A DNA stretch of 64,000 nt from Pseudomonas sp. CFII64 (GCF_000416235.1 NZ_ATLO01000010.1:124001-188000); one strand, 5' to 3'; positions 44,274-54,148 are shown, numbered from the stretch's first letter. Notes: a model not told the origin generated them from the letters alone. Translations and numbers: made by a program.

Positions 44274-45259
44274 TCAATAACGCACGTAAACGCCTGCCGG
44301 AAGATAACTCGGCGATCCTTGCCCTCAACGATGTCCGGGTGCATTTTCCGGTGGGCAGCGACTGGCTCGGGCGGCCGAAAGGCGTCGCTCACGCCCTGAA
44401 CGGTCTCGACCTGCAAGTGCGCGCCGGAGAAACACTGGGTGTGGTGGGCGAATCCGGCTGTGGCAAGAGCACCCTGGCCCAGTTGCTGATGGGTTTGATC
44501 AAGCCCACCCTGGGCAGCGTCGACTGGATCTACAACGATGCGCGAGAGCGCAGCAGCAATGTGCAGATCGTTTTTCAGGATCCGCAGTCGTCGCTGGATC
44601 CGCGCTTGCCGGTCTGGAAGATCATCACCGAGCCGCTGTACGTGCAACGCACGGTCCCGCGTCGGGAAATGCGTGAGATCGCGGCAAGAGTTGCGTCGCA
44701 GGTGGGCATCCGTCCCGAGTACCTGGATCGTTTCGCCCATCAGTTTTCCGGCGGTCAGCGGCAGCGGATTGCCATCGCACGGGCCTTGTCGTCTGACCCG
44801 GACATTATCGTCCTCGACGAACCGACCTCGGCACTGGATATCTCGGTGCAGGCGCAAATTCTGAATCTGCTGGCCGAACTGCAACGCAGCCGCGACCTGA
44901 CTTATATCCTGATCTCCCACAACGTGTCGGTGGTGCGGCACATGGCGGACCGGGTTGCGGTGATGTACCTGGGCCAAATCGTCGAACTGGGCAGCGCTGC
45001 CGAGGTGCTGGAACAGCCGCGCCATCCTTACACGCAACTGCTGCTCGATGCGGTGCCGCGCCTGGGTGCGCCACTGGACAATTCTCAGGTCGCCGCGCCG
45101 ACTGAACTACCCGGCAATCGCCGACTTCCGACCGGCTGTTTCTTCCGTGACCGCTGCCCGAAAGCGACAGTCGGCTGTGACAAGCCGCAACTATTGGCAA
45201 CCGCCAGCGGTGGAGAAGCCCAGGTGCGCTGCCATTTGCAGTCGGTTGTGCGCAGCTAG
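44270..45259 (+). CDS. ddpF: Dipeptide ABC transporter ATPase DdpF
   Basis: This 329-residue DppF-type ATPase has Walker A GESGCGKST near residue 60, the signature QFSGGQRQR and Walker [14 protein letters not shown]. The C-terminal cysteine cluster FFRDRCPKATVGC pairs with DdpD. It starts inside the last codons of ddpD. It is the last gene of the ddp operon; a weak hairpin follows at 45276-45302. Confidence 0.88.
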   Translation: MINNARKRLPEDNSAILALNDVRVHFPVGSDWLGRPKGVAHALNGLDLQVRAGETLGVVGESGCGKSTLAQLLMGLIKPTLGSVDWIYNDARERSSNVQIVFQDPQSSLDPRLPVWKIITEPLYVQRTVPRREMREIAARVASQVGIRPEYLDRFAHQFSGGQRQRIAIARALSSDPDIIVLDEPTSALDISVQAQILNLLAELQRSRDLTYILISHNVSVVRHMADRVAVMYLGQIVELGSAAEVLEQPRHPYTQLLLDAVPRLGAPLDNSQVAAPTELPGNRRLPTGCFFRDRCPKATVGCDKPQLLATASGGEAQVRCHLQSVVRS

Positions 45260-45275
45260 CTTGATCTGCATCGGC

Positions 45276-45302
45276 AGGGCCGCATCGTCTGGATCCGGCC
45301 CT
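45276..45302 (+). terminator. Weak hairpin after ddpF
   Basis: AGGGCCG and CGGCCCT are exact inverse seven-mers separated by 13 bases, followed by TTTC. This could end the ddp operon transcript, although the T-run is short. Confidence 0.45.
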
Positions 45303-45460
45303 TTCAATGTCATCCGTCTGATAGTGGCAATCTGCAAGATATATTCAAAAGAAGCGACTTTCCTTTTATTAAGAAGACCAGTACAACGCCGCACGGCATT
45401 CTCTGTTATCTCAGAATACGCCGCTCCCGTTGTTGTTCTTTTGTAGTGGAAATGTCCGTA

Positions 45461-47353
45461 ATGATGAAAAGTCTGGGTTTCAGCAGGAAGATCCTGCTCG
45501 CCGCCGCATTGGTTGTGGTTGTCGCGTTTACTTGTTTTATTGTCGTGAACGACTATCGACAACGCGAAACACTGAAAACCAATGTATTTGCCGAGTTGCA
45601 ACAGCTTGGCAGTTTGACGACGCAGAATATCCAGACCTGGCTCGACAGTCGCACGCAATTGCTGCAATCCATGTCTCAACGTATCGCCGCCGACGGCAAG
45701 GGCCTGCCGGAGCTGCAGCGCGCCATCGGCGTGCCGGCCTACAGCGATAACTTCCAGCTCAGTTATTTCGGCAGTATCGACGGCGTGATGTTTTCCGTAC
45801 CCGCCGGCAATCGCGCGGCTGATTACGATCCGCGTGCGCGGGGCTGGTATAAAGCCGCGCAAAACGCTTCCGGCACTGTCGTGACCGAACCCTACATCGC
45901 CGCCTCTTCCGGGAAACTGGTGGTGACGTTGGCCACGCCGGTTAAATACCAGAATCAGTTCATTGGCGTCGCCGGTGCGGATATATCCCTGGACAGCATC
46001 AGTAAAACCATCAACTCGCTGAATTTTGGCGGTCATGGTTATGCGTTCATTGTCAGCGGCGAAGGCAAGATCCTGATTCACCCGGACAGCAAACTGATCC
46101 TTAAAAACATCAGCGAGGCTTACCCGGACGACGCTCCGGCAATCACGGCTGGCGTGCGGGAAATTCAATCTTCGGGTAAAGCCGAAATCATGTCGCTGAC
46201 CAAAGTTGAGGGCGTTTCGTCAGCCAACTGGTATGTGGCGCTGGTTCTGGACCAGGATGCGGCCTATGCGATGCTCGGTGAGTTCCGCACCTCGGCCATC
46301 ACCGCGATGGTGATTTCCGTAGTGATCATTATCCTGCTGCTCGGTCTGCTGATCCGCGTCCTGATGCAGCCGCTGCACCAGATGGGCCGCGCCATGCGCG
46401 ATATCGCTGACGGCGACGGCGACCTGACCAAGCGTCTGGCAATTACGTCCCAGGATGAATTCGGTGCCCTGGCGCAGTCGTTCAACCACTTTGTTGAACG
46501 TATCCACGGCTCGATCCGTGAAGTGGCGTCCACTGCCGGTCAGCTGGGCGAAGTCGCGTTGCGCGTGGTCCGGGCTTCGAACTCGTCCATGACCAACTCC
46601 GATCAGCAGGCCAACCGCACCGAAAGCGTGGCGGCGGCGATCAACCAGTTGGGCGCAGCGGCGCAGGAAATTGCCCAGAATGCCGCGCGCACTTCCCAGC
46701 ACTCGGCGGATGCCAGTGAACTGGCAGGCGATGGCCAGAAAGTGGTGCAGCAGACGATCACGGCGATGAATGAGCTGTCGTCGAAAATCAGCGAATCCTG
46801 CGCCAACATCGAAAGCCTGAACGGCAAGACGGTGAACATCGGGCAAATTCTGGAAGTGATCACCAGCATTTCCCAGCAGACCAACTTGCTGGCACTCAAC
46901 GCCGCTATCGAAGCTGCGCGGGCCGGAGAGGCCGGGCGCGGCTTTGCGGTGGTCGCCGATGAAGTTCGTAACCTGGCGCACCGCACGCAAGATTCTGCGC
47001 AGCAAGTGCGGACCATGATCGAAGAGCTGCAAGTCGGCGCGCGCGAAGCAGTGGTCACCATGACCGAAAGCCAGCGTCAGAGCGAAAGCAGCGTCACCGT
47101 TGCCAACCAGGCGGGCGAACGCTTGAGCAGCGTGACCCGCCGCATCGACGAAATCAACGGCATGAACCAGTCCGTTGCGGCGGCTACCGAAGAGCAGACT
47201 GCGGTAGTGGAGTCCATCAACGTCGACATTACCCAGATCAATACCCTCAACCAGGAAGGCGTCGACAACCTCAAGCTCACGCTGGATGCCTGCGGCCACC
47301 TGGAAGAACAGGCGGCGCGTCTGCAGCATTTGGTGGGGACGTTCCGGATTTGA
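45461..47353 (+). CDS. Methyl-accepting chemotaxis protein with dCache sensor
   Basis: This encodes 630 residues from ATG 45461 ([10 protein letters not shown]); upstream starts GTG 45446 and ATG 45452 are possible. It has a first membrane helix (residues about 10-30), a periplasmic dCache_1 domain of about 245 residues, a second helix ([19 protein letters not shown]), a HAMP domain and a cytoplasmic signalling hairpin with the tip region around [18 protein letters not shown]. The ligand pocket keeps Tyr122, Arg127, Trp129, Tyr130, Tyr145 and Asp174 of the PctA-type amino-acid motif. The position equal to PctA Asp146 is Ala147 here, so the ligand may differ. It stands between the ddp and phn operons. 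Confidence 0.88.
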   Translation: MMKSLGFSRKILLAAALVVVVAFTCFIVVNDYRQRETLKTNVFAELQQLGSLTTQNIQTWLDSRTQLLQSMSQRIAADGKGLPELQRAIGVPAYSDNFQLSYFGSIDGVMFSVPAGNRAADYDPRARGWYKAAQNASGTVVTEPYIAASSGKLVVTLATPVKYQNQFIGVAGADISLDSISKTINSLNFGGHGYAFIVSGEGKILIHPDSKLILKNISEAYPDDAPAITAGVREIQSSGKAEIMSLTKVEGVSSANWYVALVLDQDAAYAMLGEFRTSAITAMVISVVIIILLLGLLIRVLMQPLHQMGRAMRDIADGDGDLTKRLAITSQDEFGALAQSFNHFVERIHGSIREVASTAGQLGEVALRVVRASNSSMTNSDQQANRTESVAAAINQLGAAAQEIAQNAARTSQHSADASELAGDGQKVVQQTITAMNELSSKISESCANIESLNGKTVNIGQILEVITSISQQTNLLALNAAIEAARAGEAGRGFAVVADEVRNLAHRTQDSAQQVRTMIEELQVGAREAVVTMTESQRQSESSVTVANQAGERLSSVTRRIDEINGMNQSVAAATEEQTAVVESINVDITQINTLNQEGVDNLKLTLDACGHLEEQAARLQHLVGTFRI

Positions 47354-47381
47354 TTCGAAGCTTTATCTGAAACGGACGCTG

Positions 47382-47470
47382 CAGGAGCCGAGCGTGCTCG
47401 CGACAGGATCTGTCATTCGAACCATTGATCGACTGATTTGATGCTATCGCGAGCAAGCCCGGCTCCCATA
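47382..47470 (+). repeat. REP-like inverted pair before phnC
   Basis: GGAGCCGAGCGTGCTCGCGA at 47384-47403 and TCGCGAGCAAGCCCGGCTCC at 47447-47466 are imperfect inverses. This is the 'gctcgcgagcaagc' family common in Pseudomonas. It lies in the 270-base gap before phnC, upstream of the Pho box. Confidence 0.75.
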
Positions 47471-47517
47471 CATTTATGTCAGTGCGCCAGCCTTTCCGTG
47501 CTCAACCTTTCACCAAA

Positions 47518-47557
47518 CGGTTACCCAACCGTCATGTTCGGTTCATCCCGCTGAAAT
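47518..47557 (+). promoter_or_regulatory. Candidate Pho box for the phn operon
   Basis: Four seven-base units recur at an exact 11-base pitch: CGGTTAC, CCGTCAT, GGTTCAT and CTGAAAT, with four-base spacers. The second unit matches CTGTCAT at 6 of 7 positions, the others at 4-5. This is the PhoB direct-repeat arrangement, about 65-105 bases upstream of the phnC start. It would place phosphonate use under phosphate starvation control. Confidence 0.6.
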
Positions 47558-47623
47558 ACCCCGGATCTACTGTTTGTTGCACCCAAGCGGCCATTCCGGC
47601 TGCGCAACCAGACAGAGAAGCCT

Positions 47624-48457
47624 ATGTCCGCAGCCATCCATGTCGAACGTCTGAACAAGACTTTTGCGCGCAAGCCCGCTTTGGTTGACCTTGCGTTGTC
47701 TATACAACCCGGTGAAATGGTGGCCTTGATCGGCGCCTCCGGCTCGGGTAAATCCACGCTGTTGCGTCATCTGGCGGGCCTGGCCTGCTGCGATCGCAGC
47801 AACGGCGGCCGGGTCGAGGTGCTGGGCCGTGAAGTGCAGTCCAGCGGACGCCTCAATGGCAAAGTGCGCCATCTGCGCTCGGACATCGGCTACATCTTCC
47901 AGCAGTTCAATTTGGTCAATCGCCTCAGCGTGCTGGACAACGTGCTCATCGGTTGCCTGGGGCGCATGCCCGGCTGGCGCGGCAACTTCGGCTTGTTCAA
48001 TGCCGCAGAAAAACAGCGGGCCATGGAATCCCTGGACCGCGTTGGCCTGGCCGACCTCGCTGCACAACGGGCCTCGACCCTGTCCGGCGGCCAGCAGCAG
48101 CGTGTAGCGATTGCCCGGGCGTTGACCCAGCGCGCCGAAGTCATCCTCGCCGATGAACCCATCGCCTCACTCGATCCGGAATCGGCGCGCAAGGTCATGG
48201 AAATCCTCGCCGACATCAATCGCACTGACCGCAAGACCGTGGTCGTCACCCTGCATCAGGTGGATTACGCCGTGCGTTATTGCCCGCGGGCCGTGGCGCT
48301 CAAGGGCGGTCGCATTCATTACGACGGCCTTGCCCATGGCCTCAGCAGCCAGTTCCTCAATGACCTATATGGCGCGGATGTGGACACCAGCCTGATGATT
48401 TCCGAGGAAGGTCGACGCACCGCGCAGCCACCCAAACTGGCGCTCGCCCGCGTTTGA
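47624..48457 (+). CDS. phnC: Phosphonate ABC transporter ATPase PhnC
   Basis: This 277-residue ABC ATPase has Walker [10 protein letters not shown] near residue 38, the signature [13 protein letters not shown] and Walker [14 protein letters not shown]. The characteristic [18 protein letters not shown] segment of PhnC is present. It energises uptake of phosphonates bound by PhnD through PhnE. It is the first gene of phnCDEFGHIJKLMNP and lies about 66 bases after the candidate Pho box. PhnD starts 75 bases later. Confidence 0.95.
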   Translation: MSAAIHVERLNKTFARKPALVDLALSIQPGEMVALIGASGSGKSTLLRHLAGLACCDRSNGGRVEVLGREVQSSGRLNGKVRHLRSDIGYIFQQFNLVNRLSVLDNVLIGCLGRMPGWRGNFGLFNAAEKQRAMESLDRVGLADLAAQRASTLSGGQQQRVAIARALTQRAEVILADEPIASLDPESARKVMEILADINRTDRKTVVVTLHQVDYAVRYCPRAVALKGGRIHYDGLAHGLSSQFLNDLYGADVDTSLMISEEGRRTAQPPKLALARV

Positions 48458-48532
48458 GCGGCGACACCTGACTCACGAATACCGCAATAAAACCAACAGC
48501 CAATCCATGAACACCACTTCAGGAGTGCTTCC

Positions 48533-49537
48533 ATGTTGAACCGTATTGGTCGCGTCGTCGTGTCTGCTGCCTTGCTGGGCAGTTGCTTGCTGGGCACCGC
48601 CCATGCCGACGAGAAAGTCATCAACTTCGGCATCATGTCTACCGAATCGTCGCAGAACCTCAAGAGCATCTGGCAGCCGTTTCTGGATGATATGGGCAAA
48701 AAAACCGGTCTGAAGGTCAACGCGACCTTTGCTTCGGACTATGCCGGCCTGATTCAGGGCATGCGCTTTAACAAGGTGGATGTGGCGTGGCTGGGCAACA
48801 AGGCGGCGATGGAAGCGGTGGACCGTTCCAACGGTGAAATCTTCGCCCAGACCGCAGCCGCCAATGGCGCGGCGGGTTACTGGAGCGTGATCATTGCCCG
48901 CAAGGACAGTCCGATCAATTCGGTCGAGGACATGCTCAAAAACGCCAAGACCCTGACCTTCGGCAATGGTGATCCAAACTCCACCTCCGGCTATCTGGTC
49001 CCGGGCTACTACGTGTTTGCCAAGAACAATGTCGATGCTGCCACGGCGTTCAAACGCACGCTCAACTCCAGCCATGAAGTAAACGCCCTCAGCGTCGCCA
49101 AGGGGCAACTGGATGTCGCCACCTTCAATACCGAGAGCTGGGATCGTCTGGAAGTCACCCAGCCGGACATGGCCGCCAAGCTCAAGGTGATCTGGAAATC
49201 GCCATTGATCCCGGCCGACCCGATGGTCTGGAGCAAGGCGCTGTCGGATGAGAACAAAGCCAGGATCCGCGAATTTTTCGCTGACTATGGCAACACCGAC
49301 GAAGAAAAAGCCGTGCTCAAAGGTATGCAGCTAGGCAAGTTCCTCAAATCCAGCGATGACCAATTGTTGCCAATCCGTCAGCTGGATCTGTTCAAGCAGC
49401 GCACCGAAGTGGTGGCCAGCACCACGCTGGATGCCGACGAAAAAGCCAAGCGCCTGAAAGACATCGACGCCGGCCTGACCAAGCTGCAAGACCGCATCAC
49501 CGAGCTTGAGAAGAAAAACACGGCCACTGCCGGTTGA
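48533..49537 (+). CDS. phnD: Phosphonate-binding periplasmic protein PhnD
   Basis: This 334-residue solute-binding protein has a signal peptide (VVVSAALLGSCLLG, cleavage after AHA near residue 23). The mature N-terminus VINFGIMSTES and the GDPNSTSGYLVPGYYVF segment are typical of PhnD-type binding proteins, including the Ser/Thr/Gly anion-binding loop. A charged C-terminal helix (LQDRITELEKK) ends the protein. It binds phosphonates such as 2-aminoethylphosphonate. Length matches E. coli PhnD (338). Confidence 0.95.
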   Translation: MLNRIGRVVVSAALLGSCLLGTAHADEKVINFGIMSTESSQNLKSIWQPFLDDMGKKTGLKVNATFASDYAGLIQGMRFNKVDVAWLGNKAAMEAVDRSNGEIFAQTAAANGAAGYWSVIIARKDSPINSVEDMLKNAKTLTFGNGDPNSTSGYLVPGYYVFAKNNVDAATAFKRTLNSSHEVNALSVAKGQLDVATFNTESWDRLEVTQPDMAAKLKVIWKSPLIPADPMVWSKALSDENKARIREFFADYGNTDEEKAVLKGMQLGKFLKSSDDQLLPIRQLDLFKQRTEVVASTTLDADEKAKRLKDIDAGLTKLQDRITELEKKNTATAG

Positions 49538-49589
49538 TTGACCGGGCGCGGTGTTGTGCCGCGCCCGTTGCTGCCACCGAGAGCTATTT

Positions 49590-50384
49590 ATGACGAGCAC
49601 TACGCACGCTGCATATGTCCAGGCCGTGGGCAAGCGCACCTGGCCGCAATACCTGGGTTGGGGTCTGTTTCTGGCGATGTTGGCCTGGGCCTGGCATGGC
49701 GCCGAAATGAACCCGTTGGCGCTGTATCGCGACTCAGGAAACATGGCGACCTTCGCTGCCGACTTCTTCCCGCCGGACTTCCATGAATGGCGTTCATACC
49801 TCAAGGAAATGATCGTCACCGTGCAAATCGCGCTGTGGGGCACGGTGCTGGCGATTGTCTGCTCGGTGCCGCTGGGCATTTTGTGCGCCGACAACATCAC
49901 CCCGTGGTGGATTCACCAGCCACTGCGTCGGGTCATGGATTCCTTTCGCTCCATCAATGAAATGGTCTTCGCCATGTTGTTCGTGGTGGCTGTCGGTCTT
50001 GGGCCTTTTGCTGGTGTCCTGGCGCTGTGGATCAGCACCACCGGCGTGCTCGCCAAGCTGTTCGCCGAAGCGGTGGAAGCCATCGATCCGGGACCGGTTG
50101 AAGGGGTGCGCGCCACTGGCGCCAGTGCCTTGCAGGAAGTGATCTACGGGGTGATCCCGCAAGTCATGCCGCTGTGGATTTCCTACGCGTTGTATCGCTT
50201 CGAATCCAACGTACGCTCGGCGACGGTGGTGGGCATGGTCGGCGCGGGCGGCATCGGCGTGATCCTCTGGGAAAACATCCGCGCCTTTCAGTTCACCCAG
50301 ACCTGCGCGGTATTGCTGGTGATCATCGTCGTGGTAAGCGCCATCGACATCGTGTCCCAGCGCTTGCGCAAGCAGTTCATCTAG
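49590..50384 (+). CDS. phnE: Phosphonate ABC transporter permease PhnE
   Basis: This encodes 264 residues from ATG 49590 ([20 protein letters not shown]); the frame extends 13 codons upstream without support. It has about five to six membrane helices and the EAA loop ([20 protein letters not shown], near residue 168). The gene is intact over its full length, unlike the cryptic phnE allele of E. coli K-12. Its stop is followed by a short hairpin before phnF. Confidence 0.93.
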   Translation: MTSTTHAAYVQAVGKRTWPQYLGWGLFLAMLAWAWHGAEMNPLALYRDSGNMATFAADFFPPDFHEWRSYLKEMIVTVQIALWGTVLAIVCSVPLGILCADNITPWWIHQPLRRVMDSFRSINEMVFAMLFVVAVGLGPFAGVLALWISTTGVLAKLFAEAVEAIDPGPVEGVRATGASALQEVIYGVIPQVMPLWISYALYRFESNVRSATVVGMVGAGGIGVILWENIRAFQFTQTCAVLLVIIVVVSAIDIVSQRLRKQFI

Positions 50385-50390
50385 AAGGAG

Positions 50391-50416
50391 AGGGGGCGCT
50401 TTGCTGCGCTTTTTTT
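50391..50416 (+). terminator. Possible intra-operon attenuator between phnE and phnF
   Basis: GCGC at 50396-50399 and at 50406-50409 can form a short stem, extended by G-U pairs, followed directly by seven T residues and AACC. It is weak compared with the terminators at 6119 and 29676, but is positioned to reduce read-through from transport genes into phnF and the lyase genes. Confidence 0.35.
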
Positions 50417-50420
50417 AACC

Positions 50421-51125
50421 ATGGAAATGTCTAGACAAGCAGAACCGGTGTACCGCGAACTGGCTGACACCTTGCGCAACGAACTGGACGGTTATCGCGC
50501 CGGGGATTATCTGCCCGCCGAAATCCAGCTGGCCGCGCGCTTCGCCGTCAACCGCCACACCATCCGCCGGGCCATCGACGAACTGGTGCGCGAAGGCTGC
50601 GTGCTGCGCCGCCAGGGCAAAGGCACGCAGGTGCTGGAGCGCCGGTTGATTTATCCGGTGCAGGCCGACAGCGCCTACAGCCAGTCATTGTCAGCGCTGG
50701 GTCTGGGGGTTGAAGCAACGCTGCTGCATCGCAATGAGTGCCTGGCGACTGCTGAAGACGCTCAACATTTGGGCGTCGCCGAATACGCATCGCTGATCGA
50801 GCTGAGCACCTTGCGCCGCCTTGACGGTCAGCCGGTCAGCCTGATCCGGCATCGCTTCTGTGCCAGCCGCAGTGAAATGCTTGGGGCTTATCGAAGTGGC
50901 TCATTGCGGCAGTTCTTCGCTGCGCGCCAGTTGCCGTTGACGCGGATCCTGAGCCTGATCGGCTCACGTTTGCCCAGCCGTGAAGAAGCCGGACTGTTGA
51001 TGATGCCCCGGCATTTACCGGTACTCACCGTGCTCACCGTTTCTCGGGACGATGCCGGCAATCCGGTGGAACTGTCCCGTTCCACCAGCCGCTCCGACCG
51101 CTTCCAGTATCAGGTCATTACGTGA
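50421..51125 (+). CDS. phnF: GntR/HutC-type phosphonate regulator PhnF
   Basis: This 234-residue regulator has an N-terminal GntR winged helix (YLPAEIQLAARFAVNRHTIRR, near residues 34-54) and a C-terminal UTRA ligand-binding domain. PhnF regulators control phosphonate or phosphate genes by binding palindromes. It starts 36 bases after phnE and shares a TGATG junction with phnG. It is embedded within the operon, as in E. coli. Confidence 0.92.
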   Translation: MEMSRQAEPVYRELADTLRNELDGYRAGDYLPAEIQLAARFAVNRHTIRRAIDELVREGCVLRRQGKGTQVLERRLIYPVQADSAYSQSLSALGLGVEATLLHRNECLATAEDAQHLGVAEYASLIELSTLRRLDGQPVSLIRHRFCASRSEMLGAYRSGSLRQFFAARQLPLTRILSLIGSRLPSREEAGLLMMPRHLPVLTVLTVSRDDAGNPVELSRSTSRSDRFQYQVIT

Positions 51126-51595
51126 TGGAGACGCCAGACATGAACCCTGAAAAAGACTCCGCCATCGTCGCTCGCCAGCGCTGGATCGGGCTGCTTGCCC
51201 GCGCCAGTGGCGACGATTTGAACCGTCATGAATCGGCCTTGCGCGACGCCGAATACCAATTGATTCGCGCCCCGGAAATCGGCATGACCCTGGTGCGTGG
51301 GCGCATGGGCGGCACTGGCGCGCCGTTCAACGTCGGGGAAATGAGCGTGACCCGCTGCGTGGTACGCCTGGCGGATGGCCGCACCGGTTTCAGTTATCTG
51401 GCCGGGCGCGACAAGGCCCGCGCCGAACTGGCCGCCCTGGCCGACGCCCATCTGCAAGGCACACAACAGCAGCACTGGCTCGACGAACTGATCGAACCGC
51501 TGGCCCGCACTCAGGCCGCACGCCGCGCCGACCAAGACGCACAGACCGCCGCCAGCAAGGTGGAATTCTTTACCCTGGTCAGAGGAGAAGACTGA
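51125..51595 (+). CDS. phnG: C-P lyase core subunit PhnG
   Basis: This encodes 156 residues from ATG 51125 (TGATG overlap with phnF; a later ATG at 51140 is possible). Conserved features of PhnG are visible: QRWIGLLARASGDDL at the N-terminus, GRMGGTGAPFNVGEM and VRLADGRTGFSYLAGRDKARAE. PhnG is part of the PhnGHIJ core, which with PhnL couples phosphonate to ATP to form alpha-D-ribose-1-phosphonate-5-triphosphate. E. coli PhnG has 150 residues. It shares TGATG with phnH. Confidence 0.93.
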   Translation: METPDMNPEKDSAIVARQRWIGLLARASGDDLNRHESALRDAEYQLIRAPEIGMTLVRGRMGGTGAPFNVGEMSVTRCVVRLADGRTGFSYLAGRDKARAELAALADAHLQGTQQQHWLDELIEPLARTQAARRADQDAQTAASKVEFFTLVRGED

Positions 51596-52191
51596 TGAGC
51601 GCAACCCTTCTGCAACCGGCTTTCGCCGATCCTGTGCTCGACGCGCAACGCAGTTTTCGTGCGGCGCTCAAGGCGCTGGCCGGTCCCGGCGTGATTCATC
51701 CCTTGCAGGCGGCGCAACAGCCACCGGCCTTGCAAGGTCTGGCGGCGGCCAGTCATGCGCTGTGTCTGGCACTGCTGGATATCGACACGCCGTTATGGCT
51801 GGCGCCAGCCTTCGATACGCCGGTGATTCGCGCCAACCTGACTTTTCATTGCGGCTGCCCGATTGTCAGCGAGCGCCAGAACGCGCGCTTCGCTTTGCTC
51901 GATCACAGTCAGCTGCATGATCTGCACGGCTTCGACTTGGGCAACGACCGTTATCCTGATCAGTCCTGCACCTTGTTGATCCAGCTGCCGAGCCTGTCCG
52001 GCGGGCCGCTGCTGAGCTGGCGCGGGCCGGGTATCCAGACCGAAAACCGGGTCGCGCTGCCGGTCAGCGATTCGTTCTGGCAGGAGCGGGAAACCCACAA
52101 CGATTTTCCCCGTGGCCTGGACGTGTTTTTCCTCGCGGGCAGTGACTTGCTCGGTTTGCCACGCAGCACTCGCGTGCAGGAGCGTGCCTGA
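51595..52191 (+). CDS. phnH: C-P lyase core subunit PhnH
   Basis: This 198-residue PhnH shows the LDAQRSFRAALKALAGPG N-terminal block and the C-terminal PRGLDVFFLAG motif. PhnH has a PLP-transferase-like fold without the catalytic lysine and acts structurally in the PhnGHIJ core. E. coli PhnH has 194 residues. The gene begins at the TGATG junction after phnG and ends at another TGATG junction with phnI, indicating tight translational coupling. Confidence 0.93.
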   Translation: MSATLLQPAFADPVLDAQRSFRAALKALAGPGVIHPLQAAQQPPALQGLAAASHALCLALLDIDTPLWLAPAFDTPVIRANLTFHCGCPIVSERQNARFALLDHSQLHDLHGFDLGNDRYPDQSCTLLIQLPSLSGGPLLSWRGPGIQTENRVALPVSDSFWQERETHNDFPRGLDVFFLAGSDLLGLPRSTRVQERA

Positions 52192-53267
52192 TGTACGTCG
52201 CGGTCAAGGGTGGCGAGCAGGCCATCGACAACGCTCACAAGCTGCTGGCGAAAAAACGCCGGGGCGACACTTCTATCACCGAACTCAGCGTCGAGCAGAT
52301 CCGCCAGCAATTGCCGCTGGCCGTGGCGCGGGTCATGACTGAAGGCTCGCTGTATGACGAGCAACTGGCGGCGCTGGCGATCAAGCAAGCGGCGGGGGAC
52401 ATGATCGAAGCGATCTTCCTGCTGCGGGCCTATCGCACCACGCTGCCGCGCTTCTGCGCCAGTTTGCCCATCGACACGTCAAACATGCAGCTCAATCGTC
52501 GCCTGTCCGCGACGTTCAAGGACCTGCCGGGCGGGCAACTGCTCGGGCCGACTTTCGATTACACCCATCGCCTGCTGGATTTCAGCCTGCTGGCCGAAGG
52601 CGAGTTTGCCGGGCCGCAGGTGCAGGAGGGCGCGGCGCTTGACCCTTGCCCGCGCGTGTTGGGTCTGCTCGCCAAAGAAGGATTGATCAAGAACGAAGCG
52701 GATGACGGCGAAGCGGTCGCCGACATCACCCGCGAGCCGCTGGAATACCCGGCGACCCGCGCCCAGCGCTTGCAGGCGCTGGCCCGTGGCGACGAGGGCT
52801 TTCTGTTGGCGCTGAGTTATTCGACCCAGCGCGGTTACGGCCGCAATCACCCGTTCGCCGGGGAAATTCGTATCGGCGAAGTCGAGGTGTGGATCGAGCC
52901 CGAAGAACTGGGGTTCCCTATCTCGATTGGCACATTGGAAGTCACCGAATGCGAAATGATCAATCAGTTCGTAGGTTCAGGCACTGAACAGCCGCAGTTC
53001 ACTCGCGGCTATGGCTTGGCGTTCGGTCACGCCGAGCGCAAGGCCATGGCCATGGCGCTGGTGGATCGCTCGCTGCGTGCCGAGGAGTTCAATGAAGAGA
53101 TCCAGTCACCAGCGCAGCAGGAAGAATTTGTCCTGGCCCACTGCGACAACGTCGAGGCCGCCGGTTTTGTCTCCCACCTGAAACTGCCGCACTACGTGGA
53201 TTTCCAGTCCGAACTGGAGCTGATCCGCAAGCTGCGCGCACCGGCGCGCAAGGAGCCGCAAGCATGA
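52191..53267 (+). CDS. phnI: C-P lyase core subunit PhnI
   Basis: This 358-residue PhnI starts MYVAVKGGEQAIDNAHKLL, the conserved family opening. The histidine-containing segments in the C-terminal half (GYGRNHPFAGEIRIGEVEV, FGHAERKAMAMAL, LPHYVDFQSEL) match. PhnI carries out the nucleosidase-type step that exchanges adenine for methylphosphonate on ATP, with PhnG, PhnH and PhnL. It overlaps phnJ by four bases. Confidence 0.95.
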   Translation: MYVAVKGGEQAIDNAHKLLAKKRRGDTSITELSVEQIRQQLPLAVARVMTEGSLYDEQLAALAIKQAAGDMIEAIFLLRAYRTTLPRFCASLPIDTSNMQLNRRLSATFKDLPGGQLLGPTFDYTHRLLDFSLLAEGEFAGPQVQEGAALDPCPRVLGLLAKEGLIKNEADDGEAVADITREPLEYPATRAQRLQALARGDEGFLLALSYSTQRGYGRNHPFAGEIRIGEVEVWIEPEELGFPISIGTLEVTECEMINQFVGSGTEQPQFTRGYGLAFGHAERKAMAMALVDRSLRAEEFNEEIQSPAQQEEFVLAHCDNVEAAGFVSHLKLPHYVDFQSELELIRKLRAPARKEPQA

Positions 53268-54148
53268 ATGCCTACCAGACATCCCGACCGGCCCGGCCGG
53301 AGCGCGACCAAGCCTATAACTTCGCTTACCTCGACGAGCAGACCAAACGCATGATCCGTCGTGCCTTGCTCAAGGCCGTGGCGATTCCCGGCTATCAAGT
53401 GCCGTTCGGTGGCCGCGAGATGCCGTTGCCTTATGGCTGGGGCACCGGCGGCATGCAGTTGACGGCAGCGATTCTCGGCGCTGAAGACGTGCTCAAGGTT
53501 ATCGATCAGGGCGCCGACGACACCACCAACGCAGTGTCGATCCGGCGCTTTTTCGGGCGCACGGCAGGCATCGCCACCACCGAGCGCACGCCGGAAGCGA
53601 CCGTCATTCAGACCCGCCACCGCATTCCGGAAACCCCGTTGCATGCCGACCAGATTCTGGTCTATCAGGTGCCGATCCCTGAGCCGCTGCGCTTTATCGA
53701 ACCTTCGGAAACCGAAACCCGAACCATGCATGCCCTCAATGATTACGGCGTGATGCACGTGAAACTTTACGAGGATATCGCCACCTTCGGCCATATCGCC
53801 ACCAGCTACGCGTACCCGGTGATGGTCGATGAGCGTTACGTGATGGACCCGTCGCCGATCCCGAAATTCGATAATCCCAAGCTCGACATGAGTCCGGCCC
53901 TGATGTTGTTCGGTGCCGGTCGCGAGAAGCGCCTGTACGCGGTGCCGCCATACACCCGCGTGCAAAGCCTGGATTTCCAGGATCACCCGTTCCAGATCCA
54001 GAGCTGGGAGCACAACTGCGCGATATGCGGCAGCCATGATTCCTACCTCGACGAGCTGATCCTCGACGATGCCGGCACGCAAAGTTTTGTCTGTTCCGAC
54101 ACCGATTACTGCGCCCAGCGCGTATTGCAGCAGGAGACCGGCCAATGA
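53264..54148 (+). CDS. phnJ: C-P lyase catalytic subunit PhnJ (radical SAM-type)
   Basis: This 294-residue PhnJ is the enzyme that cleaves the carbon-phosphorus bond of ribose-1-phosphonate-5-phosphate to give the alkane and 5-phosphoribosyl-1,2-cyclic phosphate. The Fe-S cysteines are intact in the C-terminal part with the E. coli spacing (C-x2-C in NCAICG, x21 to VCSD, x5 to YCAQ). GGREMPLPYGWGTGGMQ marks the N-terminal conserved region. It overlaps both phnI and phnK by four bases. Confidence 0.96.
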   Translation: MNAYQTSRPARPERDQAYNFAYLDEQTKRMIRRALLKAVAIPGYQVPFGGREMPLPYGWGTGGMQLTAAILGAEDVLKVIDQGADDTTNAVSIRRFFGRTAGIATTERTPEATVIQTRHRIPETPLHADQILVYQVPIPEPLRFIEPSETETRTMHALNDYGVMHVKLYEDIATFGHIATSYAYPVMVDERYVMDPSPIPKFDNPKLDMSPALMLFGAGREKRLYAVPPYTRVQSLDFQDHPFQIQSWEHNCAICGSHDSYLDELILDDAGTQSFVCSDTDYCAQRVLQQETGQ

